Assembly (NCBI GenBank): GCA_903813345.2
Contig: CAIIXF020000009.1
Location: 17,881,759 to 17,945,758 of the forward strand
Source of the DNA: Owenia fusiformis
Taxonomy: Eukaryota > Annelida > Polychaeta > Sabellida > Oweniidae
Direction of reading: 5' to 3'
DNA: 64,000 nt
Numbering within the stretch: position 1 is the stretch's first letter; each line of letters begins with the position of its first letter. The notes beneath the pieces are model-generated. The model had not been told where the DNA came from and searched no databases. It saw only the letters and a list, made by a program, of their open reading frames with translations. The translations under genes were made by a program, and so were the position numbers. Shown here in pieces: positions 1 through 10,500 of the stretch.

Positions 1-244
1 GTTAAAAGCATAGGGTTTGTGAGGGTAATTCCAAACACTAGCATGGGGGTAATTCCGAACACCTATATCATAATAATTGTTTTATTGTTAGATTATTGGT
101 ATACATCATTATATGGTATCTTTCAGGTTATAAATATTATATATAGCCTATAGAGGTACTATTATTCAACTAAATGATTTGCTTGCCATTGTTTGCAACC
201 CGTTCGGAATTACCTCCCTGTTTGGATTTGGACGTATTGATTCT

Positions 245-1162
245 ACTACTTTTTTCATGGCTTAAATGCGTCTGTATAACTTGAAATATAAGAGTTTCCT
301 AAAGATTGGGAGTCTTACTTACCTTCAAGAGGTTAATACACACATTTCAATGAAACCCTATCATCTTTGTTGTGTCAACCATTGAGCATTTAGCACAATA
401 TCCAAGAGGTAAAATATGGACCGTGAAAATGAATAATTTCCTAAGAAAATGACTGCAAATGCAAATGACCGCAAAACATTCTTTTTTAATATATATATAC
501 TAATTATCTTCCCATCAGACATGGTTGGATGATATGTCACCAAATTAAAGTTCAAGGTCAATACATTATTTCTTGAGAGGGGCAATGCCTTCCCACGAGG
601 AAAAATCAACAAAAAGTCAAAAAAGCATTTACACAAATTTTAATCAAGTACTGTGCTTATGCTACCCTTTGCATTCGTTCGACATCACTTCTTAAAAGAG
701 AGCTCCGTCTTCACTCTTTCAAACTAAAATAAACATGTGAACTCACCGCGCCAATCAGTGCTCGTCGGCCAAATTTGACCGACGTTCTATATATGGTCAT
801 TCCTTCTGACGTCATCGTTAAGCCCGGAATTGACCAATGACAATTCAGAATTTATTTTGGCGCATGTTTCTTCAAGCTCGCTGATTGGTGGAAGAAAGGT
901 CAGCACGTAGGTCAGAAGTGATTTATTACCCGAACTGTCATCGGCACCCGTCGTGGGGGCGGGGCTACTAAACTGTAATATGGTTTCTACTAGGCAGAGT
1001 GTAGTTTAACTAGACTCTGCACGCAGGGTATGCTTATGCAAGGTGATATGGTTTCATTGAACTGTGTGTTCTAACCTCTAGAAGGTAAGACTACTAATCT
1101 TTAAGTAACTCTTATTTCAAGTTCTACCGACGCAGCCGGGTTGGGCCATGAAAAAAAAGTTT
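245..1162. repeat. Inverted repeat pair with about 118-bp arms
   Basis: The arm at about 245-362 reappears as an imperfect reverse complement at about 1044-1162. Both contain the block read on the right arm as GGTTTCATTGAA, then a GTGTGT tract, AACCTCT and AGAAGGTAAG. The intervening 680 bp hold AT-rich DNA and the complete 368-bp TIR element at 663-1030. This looks like an older foldback or TIR transposon that was later hit by another element. No coding potential was seen in it. Confidence 0.6.
663..1030 (+). mobile_element. Non-autonomous TIR element, TACCCT family, copy 1 (368 bp)
   Basis: The element begins TACCCTTTGCATTCG and ends ACGCAGGGTA, so the terminal inverted repeat is short (TACCCT/AGGGTA). 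It is flanked by an exact 9-bp direct repeat TGCTTATGC at 654-662 and 1031-1039. A second copy, about 90 percent identical by eye, sits at 42100-42470 with a different 9-bp duplication. It has no ORF. It is more GC-rich than its surroundings and carries promoter-type motifs: CCAAT at 751-755 and 834-838, ATTGG at 884-888, TGACGTCA at 807-814 and GGGGGCGGGG at 955-964. A 9-bp target duplication suggests a Mutator-like transposase, but the termini do not settle the superfamily. Confidence 0.85.
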
Positions 1163-2328
1163 ATCGGACAGCATTTTTCAACTGACTTTTTACTTTATGA
1201 CTTGCAAATCTTCTCTAATTGTGAATTGAGAGAGAATGTTGACACTTTACTATGTGAAAATTAGGAGCCATGTCAATAAAACAAGTGCATGTTAAAATTG
1301 ATGTTCCGACTTCTGAAGTGATTTAATTTTACTTTTCCAGAAACGATTCAATTTTGGAAATTTTCAAGTTCCGGTTGTAACAGAATCAACAAACCTGACT
1401 TTCATTCAAGCTAATATGTAGCCAACTTCCAATATAGTAACACATATATAAACAGTATTCTTACCAAAATATTCTGGGACGATCTGTTGTATTTATACAG
1501 AGAATGACGCACTATTGTGTGGAAATTCAATTTCCGGAGAAAAATGGCGGTGTTGTTCTTAATAAAATTAGGGCGGGAGTAACACAGAATAGCCAAATAA
1601 CAAAACACAAGTCATATGTATAAAAAATATACATATGGAAATAACTTTGAGAATCAAAAAAATAAAAATAAACTCACTGTGAAATTTAGATGTACCGAAA
1701 TATCAAGAATGAGAACAATCTTTTTTCTTATCGTGATCATAGATAAATACCTAAAAGGAAGTAAGCTAACTAAATGAAACAGCCAGAGAACCCGGATGTA
1801 AACAACTTTTTAAAAGTTAAAAAGACAGGTGTGTTCACTTTTTATGTATTTTCCTAGGATTTTTCATCAGGCAATGTATTCATGTTGACACCTTCACCTT
1901 GATCAAACATGTGATTCACAGTGCTCACCATAAATGACACCTGGATTTGCCGAAGTGGTGGGGGACAAAAATAAATCTCAACCCTCTAAAGTTGTCACAA
2001 TGAGCTAAAGTTTTGTGTCTCAAGCTCTCCCAAGCGGTAGAAAAATAATTCCCATTCACTTTAGTAGCACAATAAATGAATCCAAAGCTTCATACCTGCA
2101 AATGATCGATAAATCCCTACCAAATCGAACAAATGTTTTCATGAGTCGCCATGTTTGTGATCCAAAGAGGCTTGACTCCCAGAATGCAACATCAGGTAAC
2201 CTTATTTACTTGTGACAGATTTCAAAATGGCGGAACAGCATTTTGAAAGCTGACAAGTGTCATGTTGCATTCTGGGAGCCAATCCACATTGCGGCGTGAT
2301 CAGGCTCCAAAATCACCTCAACATTTGT
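1163..2328. other. Intergenic DNA with one hairpin
   Basis: No gene was recognised. An imperfect palindrome has arms at about 2168-2193 and 2260-2285, built on TGACTCCCAGAATGCAACAT and its complement. The rest is unique-looking AT-rich DNA. Confidence 0.5.
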
Positions 2329-3340
2329 CCGTCCTAAAATCTTGTCTGTAAAGTCTTGTCTACGGGTTTTCAGGTGGACTGTTCAGTATCTAGATCAATT
2401 TCAAATTTTCAGGGATGATTCTTAGTATGAAAATCTAAAACTGATTAGTTTATTGGCATTCTGGGTAAATATCAAGGCAGCCATTTTGGATTTTCCGTCC
2501 TAAAATCATGTCTGTAAAGTCTTGTCTACTCGTTTTCTGGTTAACTGTTTGATGGATCAATTTCAAATTTTCAGGGATGATTCTTAGTATGAAAATCTAA
2601 AACTGACTAATTTTTGGGCATTTTGGGTAAATTTTAAGGTGGCCAATTTGGTGTTTCCATCCTAAAATTGTGTCGATAAAGTCCTGTCTACTCATTTTCA
2701 GGATAACCGTTTCACGGATCAATTTCAAATTTTCAGGGATGATTTTTAGTATGAAAATCTAGATCTGATTAGTTTTTCGGCATTCTTGGTAAATGTTAAG
2801 ACAGCCATTTTAGATTTTCCGTCTTTAAATCTTGTCTGTAAAGTCTTGTCTATGTATTTTCAGGTTAACTGTTTGAGGGATCAATTTCAAATTTATAGGA
2901 ATGATTCTTAGTATGAAAATCTAGAACTGATTACTTTTTCGTCATTCTGCATAAATTTCAAGTTGCCGATTCTGGCTTTTCCGTCCTAAAATCGTGTCTG
3001 TGTAGGCTTGTCTACTCATTTTCAGGATAACAGTTTGACGGATCAATTTCAAATTTTAAGGAATGATTTATAATTTGAAAATCTAGAAATAATTAGTTTT
3101 TAGGCATTCTGGGTAAATGTTAAGGCAGCCATTTTGGATTTTCCATCCTAAAATCTTGTCTGTAAAGTCTTGTCTTTGCGTTTTCAGGTTGACTGTTTGA
3201 GGGATTAATTTTAAATTTTCAGGAATGATTCTTAGGATGTCTTTTCAACTGATTAGTGTTAGGCATTCAGGATGAAAAATGTGCAGTATATAGGATCACC
3301 CATTGGTGGGGACATGTATTGTACACATTTGTGTTCTTGT
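2329..3340 (+). repeat. Tandem satellite block, about 162-bp unit, six copies
   Basis: The unit is recognised by CCGTCCTAAAATCTTGTCTG, then TTTTCAGG, GGATGATTCTTAGTATGAAA and GGCAGCCATTTTGGATTTTC. Unit starts at 2329, 2495 and 2657 give periods of 166 and 162 bp. The block ends at GGTGGGGACAT, a terminus-like motif complementary to the ATGTCCCCACC that starts the related block at 24557. It is therefore probably the tandem core of a non-autonomous transposon. Confidence 0.8.
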
Positions 3341-3768
3341 TTTCCTTTTTAAAAGCCTAAAACAGGAAGGATTAAAGCCTGCAACTGCTTCAACCTTCTA
3401 GTTTTTCATATAACAAGTTATCCTCCTATGTTCCTTCTAAATGTATTGGTAAATGAACTTCAAACTTTCGGAAATCTTCAATAAGTTTCGTATAAGACAT
3501 GTTTTGTTGATGTCACATGCACAATTTCTGGAAATGTCCAGATTTTGGAATCCGGGGTAAGATTACTAAGGAAAGTATGTACTGAATAGAACAATTAAAC
3601 TATTTTTGGAAATGAACTACTCATAGATAGGGAAAATGGAAAAGTTGAAAACATACTCAGGACTTATTTTATGGATTATTAAGAGACAAGTCTAATTTGC
3701 CTACTTATGAAGGATCTTTCTAAGGAACACCTCTCTAATATAGAATAGTTGTCAAAAGAGACAAGTCC

Positions 3769-4208
3769 AATTACCCAAATGCGAGTAGGTAGTTACCAGT
3801 TTCACCACCAGGTGGCTGATTCGGGTCAATTAACATGGCAGGTATATAAGAAAGTTCCCTTAAACTTGAATATTATCAATTTAAGTGGCTCAATTTTCAT
3901 ATAACCGTTATGCGTCTGATACTTATACTAATGAAAATATGTCCAGTAAAGCAAAATATTATCTGTTCACTAAAAGAAAAGATATTTCATTTTTTGTGAT
4001 TTTATAGCATTGGGTCTATGGGGAATCTCCCCGAGCTAGAAGTCACATTTTCAAAGAAAATTAATTTTTCAAAATTGATAAACACTTTTTAAAACCACAT
4101 TTGTAGATGTAATTTTACATGTAGATTTCAAATATGATATTACTTTCACTGAATTTTTAATTTTTAATGACGTAAATCAAGATTATTTCTACTCGCATCT
4201 GGGTTATT
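3769..4208. mobile_element. MITE-like element with GCGAGTAG termini
   Basis: The left end TTACCCAAATGCGAGTAG and the reverse complement of the right end (TAACCCAGATGCGAGTAG) form an 18-bp imperfect terminal inverted repeat. The interior, with CACCACCAGGTGGCT near the left end, recurs at about 49615-49925. A weaker internal match lies at 5437-5600. No ORF was seen. The target duplication could not be assigned. Confidence 0.7.
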
Positions 4209-4583
4209 AGCCCACTTATGAACCCTCTCTCTTTTAAGTTGTATTGTCTATTGCACTGGTCTGTGTATTGCACACAAGTGGACTCTCACACAGCTAAAAA
4301 TGAAGTTGTGAATTGAAATGTGATGTCTGTGAAAACCCAGTCATCTTTTCAATCATGTGATTATCATATATATCTAGGACAGATGTTAGTATATTTGAAT
4401 ATAACAGCTGATCTTTCCCATTGGTTGTATAGTATATACATACCTTATTATAAACTACAGTAATTGGTAAAGAGTAAAGAGATTAGAAGAGGAATATTGT
4501 AGTTCTACTATATGCCTTTAGTATGTAATAACAGATTTTTCATGTTGAATAATTTTATACTTTTTTTTATTATTTCTTTTCAG
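4209..4583. other. AT-rich DNA upstream of the first coding exon
   Basis: No gene was recognised. The last bases form a polypyrimidine tract and CAG acceptor feeding the exon that begins at 4584. At least one upstream non-coding exon must therefore exist and was not located. Confidence 0.5.
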
Positions 4584-7500
4584 AAGGATGCAGGTTGCAG
4601 TTTTCAAGTATAGGCTATAAGTGTACAATGTGGGGGTTTGTCCTGTTGATCCTGACTCTACTATGTACTAATACAGGTGGACAACTTACTAGAGGTAAGT
4701 CATTAGTCTCTGGCTTGTAGATAATAGGGATAAATTAAGAATTTAACATGTTGTAGGTAATAGGTGTTGTAATAGGTAGTTTTAAGTAAGAGTCAATTTT
4801 TATAATAGGTGGTCTAATTACGAGAGGTTAAACATGATATGGGTTACAGTTGGATAAATAGGTGTTAAATTCTAAGCGATTTGTCTTGAATGCCATATCA
4901 TACAGGAATAACCTTACATTGAACCATGGCGCTATCTTCATATAAAGATGAATTTCTAAATATGGGTCTATGTCTGACATCAATCATGTCATATCATCAT
5001 TGCAGATTGCTTTAAAAACATTAATGTTGTCTATTACATCATGAAGAAAAGATGCGTGATTTGTAAACATGCTTCAAACAACATAATGTTAATTCCTGCC
5101 ATACAATTGTGTGATCCGATGAATTTTTTACTTCAAGACAAAGACAGGTGTCTTGGAATATGTTTATGTAAATTATGCTTTTGTGGATCAGTTTTCATAT
5201 AACTTTTTTATTAATTTTTAATTTGATAATTATACAACTGAAAATACGTATTATCTGTATAAAGCCTCTGTCACTATGGCAGCTTCACAAAATAGATATA
5301 GAAAATCTACATAGTATTGCTTATCCCTATATCTTAGTTTATGCTGCATATTTCTCTCTATTTGGGGAAGCTACTGCTGTCATATAGTTACCATAGATTT
5401 TGAATGAGGCATAAGATATGTTTTACTTTTCATGATTTTATAACATGATAGGCTTTAATGGGGAATCGACCTGACAGAGAAATCTCATTTTCAAAGAAAA
5501 TTGGAATTTCAAACTTGATGACTTGACTTTTAACATTGTAAAGTTATGTAACTGCAAATCAATCAGTCTTTCTCAGATCATTTACAAAGTGATTTGTAAA
5601 AAAAGGATTGACTTTACAATATTTGGAGATGGATCAAGAATTATTTCTAATTGCAGGCAAGAACTGTTCAGTTCACAGTGACTGTGGATGGAACACCAGT
5701 TGTGATGAGGGCACATCCAGATGTCTTTGTAGGAAAGGCTATTATATCTCAGACAATCAGAAAGACTGCTATGATCGTAAGTTTTTATGCATTTTAAATT
5801 ATACACAGTTCTATTTTGAATAATCCCAGAGCTGCATGAAGGCAAGTCTTGTGACTATATTGCCAGTGCAGACAAAACATTCAAATATCTTATTTGTTTT
5901 TTGGGAATCATTGGTGTATAACAAATCAGACCTTTAAGTCAAAATGGTGAAATTAACTCTTAGGAATAATGTATCAATGTATTTTATTTTAGCTTGGTGC
6001 CAAGACAAGAGGTGTGTGGAATGCTATAGCTCATCTAAATGTAGGCGTTGTATTGACTTCATAGAAGTTGACACTGGGGAATGTGTCTCAGAATGTCAAG
6101 GGGAATATATTCTAACTGTAACTGGAGAACTGCTGGGCAAGGTCTGTCAAGGTAAGATCTTTCTTTACCTAGATAGAAAATAATTCATGTTCCAATGTTA
6201 AACTATCCTAAATTGCCAAGGTTCAAGGTTCTATTACAGGGTGACCAGAAAAAAGTGGACAATTGTTTTTTCCTTTATTTCCTTTAACTTCCTCATAAAT
6301 GCCATGATCAGGTTCATTTTTGGCACAAATGCATATTAGTCAATGCATGATATTATGTTGTAGTAAATATCAATCTTCTTCCATATTTATTTGATGACTA
6401 TTTCAGCACATGCCCCACATGTGCTCCCTGGCACTAAAAACAAACTTAGATTCTGCGCTCAAAATCATTGTTCACTCTGACACATTCCTCAACCGTGGTA
6501 GCTCTTATTCTAGCTTTAGTTGCTCATTTCAGCTCACTTATGGTAACAGGATTGTTATATACAAATAATCCTTTAATAGGCCCCATAAAAGATCTGGAGA
6601 GTTTAAGTCAGGTCTGTGAGGGGCCCATATATTGGGACACTGCCTACTGAACAATCAAAATCCAAACCTTGCACAGTGTAGCCCCATCTTACTGGAACCA
6701 CTGTTCATTCCTTAGAAATGTTCCCTCATCTGACAAGAGGTTCCCCAGAACTTTTACATCACTGCTAGGTATTGTTCAGTGTTGACTGTGACTGCTTTTC
6801 CTGTGGCATCTTCAAATATGTAAGGCCCAATTATGTCGAGCTTTGAGAGAACAACCCAAGCTGTACATTTTGTAGATTGTAATGGCCTTTGAGGCACTGG
6901 GTCTGAGGAAGCTGTATTCAAATAAACATAATTCTTTGAATTGAGAATATTGGCTTCATCTAAAAACCATGTATCATTACGCACAGAATCAAAGTTTGTC
7001 TTCTGTGCCAGGGAGCACATTTGCAGCATAACCTAAATAAGCCATGAAATAAAAATGGAAGAAGATTGACATTTCACACTTTGATATAATGTCATGCGTT
7101 GACTAATGTACATTTGTGCCAAAAATGACCCTCACCGTAGCATGTGAAAGCTAAAGAAAATATCAACTGTCCATTTTTTTCTGGTCACCCTATATTATGT
7201 ACTGGATTAGTTTGGCTGATATCATCTTGTCTCTCACAAGCCACCAACACAAGTCTTTGTAAGTTCAAAACTCTATTTCATAACATCAACTTCCAGCCCT
7301 ATTCACAGCATCTACTTACTACCTCTTCCAGGATTTACAGTATAGTTATATTAAATGAGACTTGTGCAGATTTAAAAGAACCAATTGCAGTTTAGATTAT
7401 GTTTACATAATATATACTTACTAGGATAACTACATTGCTAAAAATATAATTGTAATTTCAATTTACTCTTAGAATTCCTCAGAATGTTCATCTAGACAAA

Positions 7501-10500
7501 TATTGTGTGAGATTTCAATTTTCCCTTAAATAAAGCTAGAAATACTGTCCATACTTACATACATATATATCAGCATTGTTGATTTCTTTGCAGTAAAGAG
7601 AGCCCCATCAGGTCTGTCAGCCATATACATAGGCATCATAGCTGGGGTGTGTTGTGTTATAGTCATCACTGTAATCATTGCCATAGTGGTATATTGGAGG
7701 ATGAAGAAGTAAGTAGATATATGAAGAAATAATATCAAGTGCAGTTATCTAAACAACATAACATTCATTTTATTATGTTAATGCCACTTACAAATATTTA
7801 ATACAGGTCGCGAAGCCCATTGTTGCTTGATTTATTGCAACATTGACTTGTGCACGTGGGTGACATTGCACCTTTATTTTTTTGATAGATCTCATCTCAT
7901 ATCTTAGAAGCATAGTGGTTAAAAAATATCCTAGAAGACCTACACTCGAAGGAAGTTTAAGTTGTCACTCATTATTTTTTGTGACTGAAATTTCCTACAA
8001 AATGTCCCCACTCATCCTATTTCCTGATTTTTAGAAAAACAATAAAATGTCAGCGAGGCAAATTAGAAGGAAGTTAAATTTGAACTAAGAAGTGACATTC
8101 TACATTTCCTCATCCAAGCTTAACATATTTTACCATACCATGCACCTATCCATTCAGCAATTCGAGTAAACTTTCTCTTAAACATATAAATCTTCCAGAT
8201 TTGTTGAATTTTCTAGCAGAATTTACCTGCTTTCCCTCAATCCCATTTTTCTGATCAGTAGGTGTGATTCATTTAATCCATGAAAATAACAATAAATCAT
8301 GAAGTTTTAACAGATTTAATATAATAGAAAAGATAATCAATATAAGTTAATCTCTATAAATATGCAGTAATGTCAAAAAAGTTTAGTTTGATGTTCAACA
8401 TACGGTAAATAAAATGTACCCACCTGTTTTGTTTATTCTAGGACAAGTAACAAGAAACAACGTAACATTGCAGCGTATGCCTTGGAGGCTCAGCGTGCCA
8501 AGCAGATGCAAGAAGATACTATATCTCAGTCAGCTTACAGTGAGTTACTGACAGATAGTCTGTCTCTAGCCCGGGGGGTTCACTGTATATAAAACTCAGC
8601 GGGGGTCCTAGGCTAAAGCCTCAAATATCAATATGTTCCCATACCAATCTGTCAAATTTCAATATGTTCCCATACCAACCAAAATAACGCCCAAAGGCCA
8701 TACCAAATGTTCAAATATAGGACAAATGCCATACCAAATGTCCAAATATAGGACCAATGCCATACCAAATGTCCAATTATGGGACCAATGCCATACCAAA
8801 TGTCAAAATGTAGGACCAATGCCATACCAAATGTTCAAATATGGGACCAATGCCATACCTTAATTCAAAGTAAATGAAATATAGGATCAAAAGACCCTGA
8901 GACCTACAGTAGCCTAGATCCACGGGAGTAGATCTAGGCCCACAGCAGGCTCAAGCCTATGATTGGTCCTCATTTCCCGGGAAAAGGGCTAAAATTCAAA
9001 AATTGAAGAAGGCCCTGGAAAAGAAGATACTTCGGGAAACGATCCAAAACAACTTCAGATTTGCAACTCATTGCCATACCAGGTAACGTATCTACAACGA
9101 CCATTCTCATACCAGAAGAGCAAAGGTCCGACCATTGCCATACCTCAGAAGTCAGAAATTTCCGGGCATTCCCATACCAAATCCTAAAATATGGGTCCAT
9201 TGCCATACCAAACGTTGAAAAAGGTACCCCACATGCGCCGAGGATCCCCGTCAAGGTTTATATATAGTGAACCCCCCGGGGTCTCTAGCAGTCTCAAGGA
9301 AGCCATTTCAACACTAATCTTTGAATATAACTACTCTGCATTAAATTAACTGCTTGTCACAATACTGAAAATTGATTTTCATCAACCTTTCAAAATTACA
9401 TGATTTGTTATTTCTTGGACTTGCTGGATAAGAATGTATATGTATATGCTTGCTTTTCTTAAGGACATACTCACAAGTCGATCCCTTGAAATTGCCAGTC
9501 ATCAGGGTGCATCACAAACGTTTTAGTACCACAGCAACATAAGTGGGTGACGTGTAATATAAGCAATTTAAGAACACAATTTTTGGGGTTTACAGTGTAT
9601 GTTGCACCCCAATTGTGTTGCTATAGTGCTTATGTTACACCCCCTTATGTTGCTGTAATGCCTATATTACACCCCAGTGTGTTACTATGGTTCTTATGTT
9701 ACACCTCATTTGTGTATCCGTGACACCTCAATATGTTGCTATGGTCCTTATGTTACACTCCAATTGTGTTGACATAGTGCCAATGTTCCACCCCAGCATG
9801 TTGCTATGGTGCTGTATGTTCCACCTCATTGTGCTGCTTATTGCTATGTTGCTTTTGTTACACCCCATTATGTTGTTTGTTTCAGATACAGACACCATGA
9901 GAAGTCTCCAAAGTCTAAGCAGTCTTCCTGGGGAGCCAGTTGTCCTCGAGTTCTTACAGCAGATAGACTTACTTAAGCCCCACAAACACACCCTTGTGGC
10001 CATGTGGAAGGAGACCAAAGATAAACTTCTCTCTGTTCAGGAGGGAGATTCCAGAATAGCAATATATAAGTGAGTACAGTAAAACCTGTCTATTAGTGGA
10101 CAACCTTTGGTTCTAGTGGTGTTTTTACCGGTTAAAGTCGGTTAACCGACGGGAAATTTGAACTGATAATTTCAAATGAAATCTTCATCTTCGATCTTGA
10201 AAGTTGAAAAAATTGGAAAATGATATATTTTTTACGTTCGTCAAGCTTTACTCTATTCTATTCATACACTACCTGACTACCGGTACCTCTAAATAACTTA
10301 CCACATTGGTTTATCATTGGAATCTCCACGAACGCACCATAACAACGAGAATTGCAGCTGATAAGTGTTTATTTTAATTTTAATTTTCTCACTACCAAAG
10401 CGAGGCTTTGACCTTTGACATTTTGGCGACGTTGATAGACAACAATAATAACAAAACTGACGAATTAAAAAATGCAAAAAATGTTTACATGTTTGTAAGG

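Noticed and set aside
663-1030. Solo LTR
   Set aside because: A 9-bp duplication and TACCCT/AGGGTA ends do not fit LTR integration, which leaves 4-6 bp and TG/CA ends.
2329-3340. CRISPR-like array
   Set aside because: The repeats are contiguous without unique spacers, and the DNA is eukaryotic.
8633-8863. Apparent repetitive protein of 76 residues
   Set aside because: It is the 31-bp tandem core of the TIR element read in frame.
9687-10073. Single 128-residue ORF as a separate gene
   Set aside because: Its first half is the minisatellite; only the part from 9886 is a real exon.
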